Assembly (NCBI GenBank): GCA_026260175.1
Contig: JAKCWW010000300.1
Coordinates: forward strand, 58,385-113,334
DNA length: 54,950 nt
From: Reticulitermes lucifugus
Lineage: Eukaryota; Arthropoda; Insecta; Blattodea; Rhinotermitidae
Reading direction: 5' to 3'
Every line of letters starts with the position of its first letter. Within the stretch, counting starts at the first letter, position 1. The position numbers were made by a program, and so were the translations under genes. The notes under the pieces are model-generated. The model ran no database searches and was not told the DNA's origin. It saw nothing but the letters and a program-made list of their open reading frames with translations. Shown here in pieces: positions 12,667 to 25,100 of the stretch.

Positions 12667-15600
12667 GTAAGTATCTTCCATTATGTCCTTAACAATTGTT
12701 GCTATCAGAACCAACTTTCAGAGGACCTTAGCTAATGCTGTTGTATGTAACAACTCATTTGGAAGTGACACTAATAAACAGAAGTAAGATTATTGATGCA
12801 GGCAAGAGGGTTTTTAATTCTAGAAGTGCTTGCAGTTATTCAGTTAAAAAACTATTATTGTTGAGTTCTTACTTTCCAAAATGTTAAAGATTCTGGAATG
12901 TAAAAAAAAATGCCAGAAAGAGCTAAAAAATATTTATACCTAAGACATATTAAGCAAGTGAGGAATTTAGAATATTATGTAACAATAAATTTCATGGCTG
13001 ACACAGGTCTCCTAGTATTAAGCAAATGAAATGCAGGAGTTTATGATGTACTGGATATGTAGCGCAGATGGGGAAAATTATGAATTGCATACACAATTTT
13101 GGTGGAGAAACCTTTTTGGAATACAGACACATGTAGGAGTGAGACTTTCCAAACAGTTTTTAAAGCTGAAGACTCATCAGGAATAATTCCGACTGCTCTT
13201 CCCACAGAGCACAGGCTTATTTGGTGCAGTTGCCACCTGACTTCAACTGCAGCGACTGTACGATACGTTTGATGAGGCAGGCTGAGGAGTGGGGCAAATC
13301 CTACCGTTTCTGGTCCTGTGCTGATGTGGATATCATGTCCAGTAAGTAGAGTATACCACCTGTTTTACAGAATATTTTAATAAAGTAATTTTTGGAGTGA
13401 ATTATGGCAGATTATACCATTCTGGATTTTGACACCCTGTATGATCATTGGTTGACACCACCATTTCGGAGGAAGTGTGTTGCTTCCACTTTCAGGTTGA
13501 CAGAAATAGTCTTGGACCTTAGTGTCTATCTAGATGCAGTAATTCTGTCATCCTGGAGATGGAGGCAGCATGTTCATCCCAAACGTTGTTGTCCACTCAC
13601 AGTCCTACATGGTGTCAAAACCTGCTGTGAAAGCGTGAAACATACAAATTTGGGCATTTCGGTATTACTGATAGAGACTTGATTTTGCAGAAAATGAATA
13701 TAAAGAAGAATGCAGTGGTCATGGACGCTACCTGTTGTCAAAATGCCGTTGTGATCGGCTATATTATGGTCCTCACTGCCAGTACAAGGAGGAGTGTTTC
13801 GACGATAATGACTGTGGAGACAGAGGGACATGCATTGACACTGAAGCCACTACAGCACCTCGGAAGCAGTGTTATTGTGAACTAGGATGGTATGGTCCAG
13901 ACTGCACTAAACGTGAGTTAATTACATCTAATGGAAAGCAGAATAAAATTAGAGCAGTTTGAATTCGTTTATCTGCTGTAACATGTATAAAGATACTATA
14001 ACATCTGTGTAATGCTTTGATTTCCTAACCATTTCATAATGTATATTTTTTCTGTTTTTTTAAGTGATGGATTGTTTAAGTGTTCCAAGAATGTATCCAT
14101 TTAAAGATCAGTATGGTCACCCTGAAGTAGTTCTTTATGTAGTTGGTGCATATATGATCTTGTATAACCATGCAATTTGATATGGACTCTTTAGTTATAA
14201 GCACTGGTTGACAAATAACCAAACTGATTCTTTTTATAAACATATGCTGTTACAAAACTTCACTGTGTGTGCGTGTGGTCACCTTAAAAGTACCCTCCTT
14301 CTGATTTTATGCACACTCATTCCAATGCTTCTGCCAGGCCTGGAGAAACTGCTGGAAGCCGTTTGCCAAAAGTATTTTCAGTAAATGACTTCTCCTGACC
14401 ATTAAATAAGTATTTTCCTGGACTAGTCCTAACTTATTACTTTGCTTGTTAGAATATTAGTGGCTTAATTAATGAACCAATATTATTAAATGTAATGTCA
14501 GCTTCACAACAACTGAAGAGATGCACTTTCACAGAAGGCACTCTACTTTACAGCTGGTAGCTTACCTTCATGTTATCAGCAACTTAAACTTCAACAGTAA
14601 GAGTCCATCCCAAAACTATTTAAAGCTCAGTACCAGTGAGTCTTTAGTATCAGCTTAACAGTTACAGTTTTACATCAAAATGTTGGTGTGACTGATTTTA
14701 CAAAATGTCTCCTATTATGTAACTTTTTGACAGCTTACACACTGCCTGCTGTCCTCTCAAAAAATCATACAAACAGCGCATGTTGCTTCATATGTTAATA
14801 ATGGCATTTATGTGAATACAGTACAATTCTAATAAAAAAAACGTAGATTAGGCATAGCTTATGTGTAGAATAAAGTGACATATTTTTATGTGGTAATGGA
14901 GCTGGAAACAAATTTAAGGAAAGGGAAGGTTATGGGTTGAATTAGAAATGACATCTGTCCCAGAGTGTTTCATAATTCTTTTGTTTGTGTGTCTTACAAT
15001 GGATTAACACATAATTAGGTTAACACAACCATGTTAGCAAGGTTTTACTGTCTGTCTGATTAGGATCTCCAGTAAAAACAATGGATCTGGACTTCACTGC
15101 ATACAGTAAACGAGATCTGAGCAACACTTTCACTTTGTATTGGAGAATCCTACGGGAACAACAGGAATTGGAAGTAGTAATGGTTGTAAATGGTACAAGT
15201 TATGTTGGTCTGGGTTGGCGACCACGCCATCTCACAGCTTCATGCCGCAATTTTCCATACTTGGAGGATCCTGGAAGCAAAGATGGGAAACAGGAAATTA
15301 AAACAACAGTAGGAAAACCTGAGCCTGAGGGTCATCCTGTACCTTCAGCAAAACCAGAACCTACTAGTGAACCTGAACCAAGCAGTGAACCAGAGCCAAG
15401 TAGTGAACCTGAACCAAGCAGTGAACCAGAGCCAAGCAGTGAGCCAGAACCAAGCAGTGAACCTGAGCCTGAGCCAAAACCGACAGAGAAAGCCAAACAC
15501 GGCAAAGCTGTTTCATCTCGTGAAACCAAGAACTATAGTAGTGCTCCTGACACAGACAAGGATGTGACTGTAGAAACAAGCGTTTCTTTCAGAGTCAGTT

Positions 15601-16099
15601 CTTCTCAAGGTAAGTTCATATGTTGTCACGTACATACTCTGCTAATGTGCACTTCAAACAAGCTGTGATGGAGTAGCATAATAGTTGTGTCAGCAAGGAG
15701 TCTGTTTACCTTGACTACTGAACTTTAATGTTGACAGACAGACATTTTGCCTTTTTGTGCAAAGTGTGTACCTTTAAATTAACAAGAATGGTTACTGTGT
15801 GACTGTAAAGGGGCTGACTGCCAGCTCAGTAGCTCCCTATTTTGTTTTCAGTGTAAGAGCCACATGGATGATGATTCATCCTGTTTGATTCTTGTATTGT
15901 TTAATGACAGCCGCAGATATTTCTTTGTGTTGAATGTGAAAACGCATGATCATGGGTGGTCAGCAGGTAAGGATTTCAAACAATAAAATTGTGGCCTGTT
16001 TCAAGACACTAGCCTAGTATTTGCCTTGAGATAATGAAGAACCTGAGTCAGGTTTACCAGTAACCCCCTCTTCCACCAGCAGTAGCAGCAGCAACAACA

Positions 16100-16148
<49 letters not shown>

Positions 16149-19100
16149 TCACCACCACCACAGACTGCGAATTAAACTATGATTTATTTGCGCATATATT
16201 TTCAGTAACTCTAGAGAAATTATATCTTAGTAGCTGACTGCTGGCAGACTAACCAATTTTAGGCATTTACACAGAATCCAAGCCTATATATAATAAACTG
16301 CTGACATAGTAACCGTACACAAGAATCATGTATGCCCCCTTCCCTCAAGATACTTTAGGGATCATTTATATTTATCCTGTTTACAGTCACCTTTTGTAAA
16401 TCACAGTTCCACTTATTTGTGGAAAGCTCCCAGCAAAATATTTTCATTAAGTTTTTGTTACATTAACTGACAGATCCTCAGCATCTAATTTGCATCTTGC
16501 AACTGGCAACATTGTAGGAAATTTGTCATAACCCCTTCTGTCCCTCAGTTACACTCAAACCTGCCAAAGGACATGGAAGTGATGGGGAAGTCCTGAAAAG
16601 AGAAAAGACCTGTAATTAATTAAAATGTTACTGTTTATCACAGTACAGGTCTTTAATTCCCTTTTGTCTTAAGCATATAACCTTTGTGAATACATAGATA
16701 TGTTTGTTGTTAGTAATTTAGACTGAAAATTTATGTAGTTATGACTGTTTAAATATTGTGTAATTTTTATTCTTTAGGTCGCAGAAAGAGAGAGAGTCCA
16801 AGACAGAATAACACCGAAAGTAAGTACACTCTTACATTGGTATGTCGAATGTTACATGTATAAGCAAAATAAGCTTATACTTCTATAAGTCAGTTGTATT
16901 TGATACAGACTGCATGTGCTGCGACTGCCTCAGTGCGGTGTTAGTTGCTCATTGTACGTAATATATGTTTCAATCCTTGTTGACTGTATGTGTAAAAATG
17001 TCACTTGCTACATGTAAACACTTTGTAGAGTAAGTTTTTATTTATGTGGCCTTCCACGTTTCATCATATCATCAGTGAACTGCTGGAAAATGCTGTTTGT
17101 CCCACCTTGACACACCTGGGGTGCATGTGGGAGTGGAGTCCGTTCCTCTTCCTGCTGGTCATCATGACCATAATCGTCTGTCATAATCACCACATGTGGT
17201 TGTGTACATCCTGTTTATCTGGCCTACTGGTCGACAACTTCTTGAACATCTTTTGTGGGGGGGACATGAAACAGGAGGTCGTTCTATCACATCTTCATTC
17301 TCCATGTCAGTTTCATCTGTCATTCAGTTGCCTCATATTCCCTGTCAGGTGTTAGTTTAGGCTTGTCTGTTTCCATTGCTTGTATTTGAGTCTTGTAGAT
17401 GCTCTGTCCTATCCCGTGTTGTATTAGAAGTTCATGATAGCTGAGACATCAGTCTCAAACTGTGTGGACATCTGGAGCCGAAATGGCCTGGGTTCAGTTT
17501 GCTTCTTGTTTAAAAATTAAACCAATGCTTACCTCTTGAAAACAATATGATATGCCAGCTGTCAGTGATCTTGGAATTGCAGGCAGCAAAATATGAAGGC
17601 CTGTTTAGGATAAAGTGTGTTTCTGTGCCAGTTGACCTTATAGCATGCTGGACCTAATTCTCCGAGCATGTAGGAGGCTGAGGTCGTAATAGTTATGACA
17701 AAGTTTGAAGAAATATACACTTCTCATCAAAAGTTTCTGGTACTTTTCAAAGCTGTATATAAAGTAATTACTCATGTGTAAGTGAAATGTATAAAAACAA
17801 TGAAAGGAATCTTTCAAAAATAGAAATAAAAAATGTAAACTAAAATGACTGATACGCACTGACTATTTCAAGAGTCATATACTGGTGAGTAGATTCACTC
17901 AAACTAATTCGGTTTCTCTTTGGGCCTTACAACTTTAACAGTGTAATAAATATAATTTATCTTCTGAAATTCTGCACGTTGTGCATTTAAAAGCAACCTA
18001 AAAACCGAGGCTGGAAACAAACCTCTGCATTTAAAAACCGTTTGCTAAGGGCTAAATTTACCCTACAGTGCAACATCATATATTGTGTTCCATTTACAGT
18101 ATATGTTTTTATGCATGTCATTAGATGATGTTATGCGTAATGAATTATTAATAAAAGAACCATGACAGTATTTATCTCATATGAGACAGTTCTGCCTATG
18201 CAGTTATGTTAATAGCACAAAAAAAACCCTAGTTGATAGAGTCAAAATCCCAGTGAACTAAAAATATGTCCTTACATGATCAAAATATTGATGTATGGCG
18301 CACAGCCTCAAGGAGTCAGAGTCTCTGGTCCACATCCTTTTGAAAACATCAACAGTTCTGAATGACAGACAAATGGTTCCTTGTCTTGAAATTTCCTGGG
18401 CCTATTTATAACAGAATGGCACCACTGTACACACAGACCTTGAGTATTTTTGGACCTCCTGTTTGGTGAAAGACTGATTTCAAAGATACTTTGCAATGGT
18501 TGGGTTCTGGTTTCTTACCATGTAAGTATTGTTTGAGGGAAACAATGAGAAGAGAACTGTACAAACATTATCCCTACACTTTTCAATAATTCTTGGAATC
18601 CATGAGCATCATCCAAAGTATCTTTTGACTTGAATTATGGTGTATTTGTGAACATAATAAGACATGTAGGCATATGTGTGAAAGTTTATGGAGACAATGT
18701 CCAACATTTGCTGTTAACAGAATAAGGAAACTAGTTCTGTACTCTCAGAAAGTAAGTCATTACATGTGCACACCGACTTGTGGATTACTGTGTATTACAA
18801 ATGCTTGGTATTGACCAGTGTTATATTTATGTTAGGTTTGTCTGAAGTGTCTGTGGTTTTTATATTCCTTTCTAATGCCATAATATTGTGTTCTATGCTT
18901 CTCTAAATTAATATATGCTGGCAGTCTCTTGAGTAATATCCTGACATGTTTGCTGTACAATAAGCATGTTTAAAACATTGAAAGTATTTTAAAATCGTAT
19001 TTGTAAATATGTGTTAATATTCAAAACATATTTGATGCTGCGAGAATGTACAAGTCTTTACCTTTAAGTTGCATGAGCACTTACAGTTACAGAGCACGCA

Positions 19101-22100
19101 CATGCTAACTGATAGACGTGTGGTAACACCAGTTTTGCTAATCAAGCAAGCAAGTAAAAGATCATAAACTGAAACATTTTTAAGAGCAGAAATTTAAATA
19201 GTGAAATTGTGTATGTATCCCTTATTCCATGTGCATACGTATTTGATTTAGTTAAGACTCTGTGCATGTGTAACTTTACACAGTACACAGTAAAAAATCT
19301 GTAACACAAGTTTTGAAGCAACGTTTGAAGGGATCCAGACCAATAGCACTAAGAGATGGTGAAACATTTCAGGTTGTCAGGAAGCCTGTACCTATGGGAA
19401 TCCCTGGCAGGATCCAATGAGTGTCAGATTATTTATTTGTGTTTATGTAGAGTATTCCTTAAGTGCATACAGTTTTACAGGTGAAAGTATTTAAATGTAA
19501 TATGTGATTGTAAAAATTATTCCAAAAACACATGCATGTTGTACACGTATGTTACAAGCACATTCTTTGAAAATTTACATTCTTTTATGTCTTGAGTTTA
19601 ATTTATCACAGATATGAATCTGGTACCCAGTGCCTCTGTCTCTACTTGTATCACTGTGACAACCAGGATAGCTACTGCTTCCACTGTATTTGAGTTTGTA
19701 TGGACTTTAAGAACAAAAATGATTACTGGTTTTTGCACTTCACATTATATTTTTGCATGCTATTGATGGAACATACATTAAATTCAAGTAAACACGTGTA
19801 TGTTTTGAGATGGGGTTTCTCCCCTGTATGTGACATACACATATAATAAAACGTGCCTAAAATGGAATCTGGACTGAATGGATGTGCCTTTAGTATAAAA
19901 TGTTTGCTCCCAAGAATGCAGAGGTGAAAACTAATGTCTGATTACATCTGACAGGTTGAAAGTAATTGACTGTGGAACTGACTACATGAAACAAGAATTT
20001 CATGTAAAAAGTCTGGTTGAAGATGTGTACTTCCCCACTGTTTTAATTACTGACTGAACTTAGCTTCTTGATCGTATTATGGAAGGAATATTTCTGTCAT
20101 ACGTAGGAAAGATTTAACCTATCCAACAAAATATTCCAGAATATTTTTTTAGTCTGCTTGAAGAAGAAAGAAAGAAAGAGTGAAAATGTGTTCTGTCATT
20201 AATGTATATATGTAACCTGGATTTCTAATTTCTGATATGGAAAAAGGTATGTACATGTACTGTAGAGTTATAAATATCATACATTGAAAATGTATATTTA
20301 TTGTTCAACACTGCTTTAGAATGACATTTCAGTGCTGCACTTGCATTCTGTAAACTACTTAAGCAGATGTGTCTTTGCTCTTGGTTGTACTCATAGTCAG
20401 TAAGGAACTTTAGTATGGTGATTGGTTTTCTCTTTTGGCTGTTGCATGGTATTGTTTCTGTGTTTCCTAGGCAAAGCATCTGCAGCCAAATTGGAGCCAA
20501 GTTCAGAACCCGAGCCCAAATCTGAGCCAGGGCTGAACTCAGAACCAGAATCTGTCTCTGAACCAGTTCCTAAGCCCAAGTCTGCTTTGCCAAATCCCAG
20601 GTCAAATACAGCATATAGGCCTAAAGTGGAACCTGAACCAAGGTCACATCCTGAACCAACATCAGAACCTGAACCAAGCTCCAAACCTGAACCAACTTCG
20701 GAACCTGAACCAAGCTCAGAGCCGGAACCAACTTCAGAACCTGAACCAAGCTCAAAACCTGAACCAACTTCAGAACCTGAACCAAGCTCAAAACCTGAAC
20801 CAACTTCAGAACCCCAACCAAGCTCAATGCCTGAACTGCATACAGAATCTGAACCAAATTCCAAACCAGCGCCAAATTCTGAGCCTGAACCTGAATCTAA
20901 ACCAGAGCCAAATTCAAAATATCAAGCTGAAACAGATGGAACAACAAAGTCCAGTCTTCAAGGTACAGTGAAATTAGGACTGTGTGCTTTTGTATATGGT
21001 GCAGACTGACTATACAGTGATTCTGTTAACTTTCAATACTTTTCAGATGTCTTTACTTTCTGCAGTCTTCATAGTACTGTGCAGCATTAGCAGAAAACTT
21101 CCAGTTTGCATGTCTTGTAAATAATATTAATCTTTTATAAAAAGAATTATGTACAACACAATACAGATAATCTCATTGTAGTGTTGTTATGACATACATT
21201 GTCTCCAGAAAAGTAAGGCTTAAACATACCAAAACTGGGCATCTTTACCACAATTACCATATTTCTTTTGTGGCTTTCATAGTATTAATATGTTAAGGAA
21301 GCATTCTGAGAAGAAACATCCATGTTTTAAAACAAGTTGAGCAGAAAAGTGATGTAAACATGACTGTGCTTTAGTGAGTACAGCACCATGAACACATAAA
21401 GAGTGAACGTGTAGCTCCATGTACTTCTAGCCTTAGCATTAGATAGAAGTGTTTGGTCAGCTTCTTGTCCTGACTGCTTTACCCTAAGGTCTTGATATTC
21501 CCATACTCATTTGTTAGGATGCTGGCTGTGCCCCAGAGCTGACTTTGGACATGGTGTTGAAGAGAAAAATCTATGTCCCCTGTTGTATACCTAAATGTGG
21601 TTGCCTAGTCCACAGGCAGTCAGTAGGCTGACTGTTTAGGGCTAGTGCTTTTGATTTTCATCTTTAATTTTGCCATCTTTATTGAATGTACAGTTGACCA
21701 GCTAATATGTCAGTTGTGTGAATTTGGATTTCTTCATAATATGTGTGCAGTGGTTTATGTTCTAAATTATTGAATGTAACATTGTAATTTTTAGCACTCC
21801 TGCCATATAATCGAGAGATCCCTGGTTCAAATCTTGGTTAACAGCTGAGCTGTAGTTTTCATGGTTTTCCTCTGCCTATCTAGGGAAATGTTGAGAGTAC
21901 CTTAAAATAGGCCAATGATTGCTTTGTAATTTTATCATGTATAACTTGTGCAATTGACAAAGCATTTAAATAAGCCAACATATGAAGAAACTTTTATATT
22001 AAGCCCCCCCCCCNCCCCAGCTGAAACTGCCATGTGCACCTCTGTAAATTACTGTATCTCACGTATTTGGATTTGCTTTTTGCTCCTTAGTGATATCTAT

Positions 22101-25100
22101 TGGAGAGTTACCTGACATCTTAAATATTTTTATATAATGTGCAGTATGTGAAAACAGTGTCCTTTTACGTAATGGCTCCAGTTCCAAAGTCATTATGCGA
22201 AACTACGTAAAATACTATTTTTTCTTCTGTTTCATAACATGGAAAAGTATGGAGTTGTAATCTGCCTGATTATAAGTGGCAAATGATTAAAAGAAGTTCT
22301 GACACTTTATTTCCTTCAATTACTTCATGCTGTATGGTGAGCTAGCAAGAATTTTAAGTTAGTATGAATTATACAACTTGGTAAACCATGCTTACACAAC
22401 AGTCACTCTTCATTGAATATTATTAAGGTGATGAGATCAATGACAGTGGCATGAGTGGGTCAGCAGACAGGCATATGAAATGTTGGCTGGAGAAGTAGCA
22501 AGGGAAGAACGAATTGAGAGACCTAGTTTCATGACAGAGTATAATATTGAAATGGACCCTAAAGAAAGAGTGTGTGAGTCATGGACTGGATCCATCTGGC
22601 TCAGGATAGAGTCCAGTGGTTGGCTATTTTCATCACACTAATGAACCTTCCATTCCAAAAAGTTGGGAAATTTAATGACTAGTTGTCAAATTCTCACTGT
22701 TACATGTATGAGAAGGGAGCTGGGATAGCATAGTGAGTATAGTGACTAGGCTGTGATCTGTACAATCCAGGACTGGAAATCTGGCAGCGGTAAGAAAGAG
22801 TTTTCCCTTCTCCAAAACTTCCAGATCGGCTCTGGTGTCCACCCAGCCTCCAGTTAAGCGTGAGCTGTGGGCTTTTTGCCCAGTGGTAAAGCAGGCGGCA
22901 TGTGAGGCTGATAACTCAGCTCCTTATAGTGCTGAGGTTAAGAATGATTGGAGCTATACCTCCACTCCCTGTATATTCCTTCATGGCATACAGGGAAAGC
23001 TTTACTTTTAAATGTGTGAGATAACATCAGTTTTACACAACTACCATGCTTGTAATTGTTATCATATGAAACAGATATTTGAAAGTGGGCTTGTAGGTGT
23101 GTTCACGATCTATTTCCATACCAGATTTCATATATCTAGTTCAGTGGTTTATTAGTTACTGTAGTTTGGTAAGTAAATATGGATTGGATTCAGATTCCAT
23201 GTTGTTTTATATTCTATAAATAAGTTACTTCAACAAGAGTTGCATATTTTTCAGAAATACATTACCATTCCAAATTTCAGGACCCTGTGTTAAGTGGTAA
23301 CAGCAGTAATCCCATCCCAGAAGTTTTCATTAAATTTGTATTATTCATGACAGGAAATTGAAATGTTCAGAGGTGAGGATGGTCTCTGGTGGTATGATGT
23401 TTGTACATAGTTTCATGAAAGTCTGTCAGTTGGTTCAGAAGTCACTAGATGAGGGCATATTACCATGATGATGCCATAATAAGGCTGTGTGTGTTTGGAA
23501 AATAAGGTAGGCTACAAGTGTTCAAACTTTATCCCACTTTAATTAGTGTGGCATTTATGATGTAGCTGGTGTACCCAAGATTAGCATCATGCTTATGAAT
23601 GTCACTTTTACAGAACTGTACGATGTAACCTACTCTCATCCTTACGCACCTCGCCATGATTTCAATGCCATGGATTGCACAGACATAGTTATTGGATCTG
23701 CCCGAGGAACAGCAAGTCGCATCTGGGATTACTACACACGAGACAGGTATTAACAAAAAACATACTTTCCATGCCTATTATGTGATTGCTTTTGAAGACA
23801 TGGACAAACATCAGTACTGTACTGTTCCTTTTGTCCTTTTCCTGTAGAACTGGAATCCCCAAAGCTTGTTCTTTAAATACAGATTTGAAGTTCAGGTAAG
23901 ATAATTGGGCCACATACTTCAAAGGCAGTCTTCTCATCGTTAATGGGAGATTTACTTTTCACCCTCGTTTACTCCATAATGAGGGACCCTTAAAACATCT
24001 TCCTTTTGACAGTAAATGGGACTACACTATGCTGTAATTTTAAATGTCAACAGCAAATACTGTGTGCTTTATACTATGACAGAATCCACTTCCGAGATAA
24101 ACATATTCTGAACATAAAAACAGTAAGTGAATTTTTTCTCGATTGTAAATACTTTTCTACTATTTATTTTTAATCAGACTTTGAAAAAGTATATAGAATG
24201 TCACAAATGAATGCATTAAGATCAGTACGCATCTTTATCCACTAGCAAAACTCTTAGACCAGTATGACTCTGAATTCAGTATACTTTACCTATTTTGGAG
24301 GTTAAGTGCCCCACATTTCATCAGAATTTGGCAGATTAACGGTTTAAAGAAATTATGACAGCATTTTCCCCTATTGGTAACAAGTAAAGATGTGGATTAA
24401 TATCACATTATCTTCACAAGTTACAGTGTGGACCAGATGTTCACAAAATCCATCCTGTCAGAGCATGTTGTTACCAGTACTTCCACATTAAAAACAAAGA
24501 TACTGTTACTCATGTGCTGGTGGGAGGGAACTTCTTAAATTTTTGGGAGAAGACAAGTGCACTTTTTCATAGTGTACTGTTGAAAACGACATACTCGTTT
24601 TAGATCAGAGAATAACGAAAATCAATGCAGGCAAGTTTTATAAGAATTTTTAATATTTTATTCATTTTTATATTTTTAAACACGGTGAAGGGTACAGTGT
24701 TCCATTGCCAGAAATAAAGCCCCGGGCATCACAGAGTCTTATTGTGAATGTACCTAAAATATAAATTCATTTAAGTTAGCAGACAGAGTGCAATATGTAA
24801 CTGTGTTGCTGTTTGTGACTGCTAATTTTGCCATGTACTCTGCAGGTCTACACCACGGCTTGACACTGTCTGGGGAGGCAAAAATGATCTCACAGCTGCA
24901 ATGGGATTTGAAAAGGATGGCGTTACAACAGTCTTGTTCAGGAAGAAACTGAAAGGTAGCTGTGCTTTGTGTGCAGAGATGGTTATCCCTACACACTGAC
25001 AAACCGATACTTCAGTACAGAATGCACTGTCTTGCTGCTGTGACAGAGTAACTTCCCTGCATAAGAGAGATACAGTGGAGATGTATGTAGGGATCCCATT

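Larger units (their letters stand above)
20963..23613 (+). other. 2.65-kb intron after repeat exon F
   Basis: Contains, in order, a SINE-like copy (21795-21990), a single N at 22014 in a C run, a LINE ORF2 tail (22440-22680) and a SINE B copy (22716-23010). The rest is unique AT-rich sequence. Confidence 0.7.

Noticed and set aside
20446..20500. Signal-peptide-like start [13 protein letters not shown] just before exon F, suggesting an alternative secreted isoform
   Set aside because: The hydrophobic codons are the translated polypyrimidine tract and acceptor; no promoter evidence.
20397..20864. Long minus-strand Gly/Ser open frame opposite the Ser-Glu-Pro exon (likewise 15332-15529)
   Set aside because: Mirror of the repeat on the coding strand; no independent motif or splice context.
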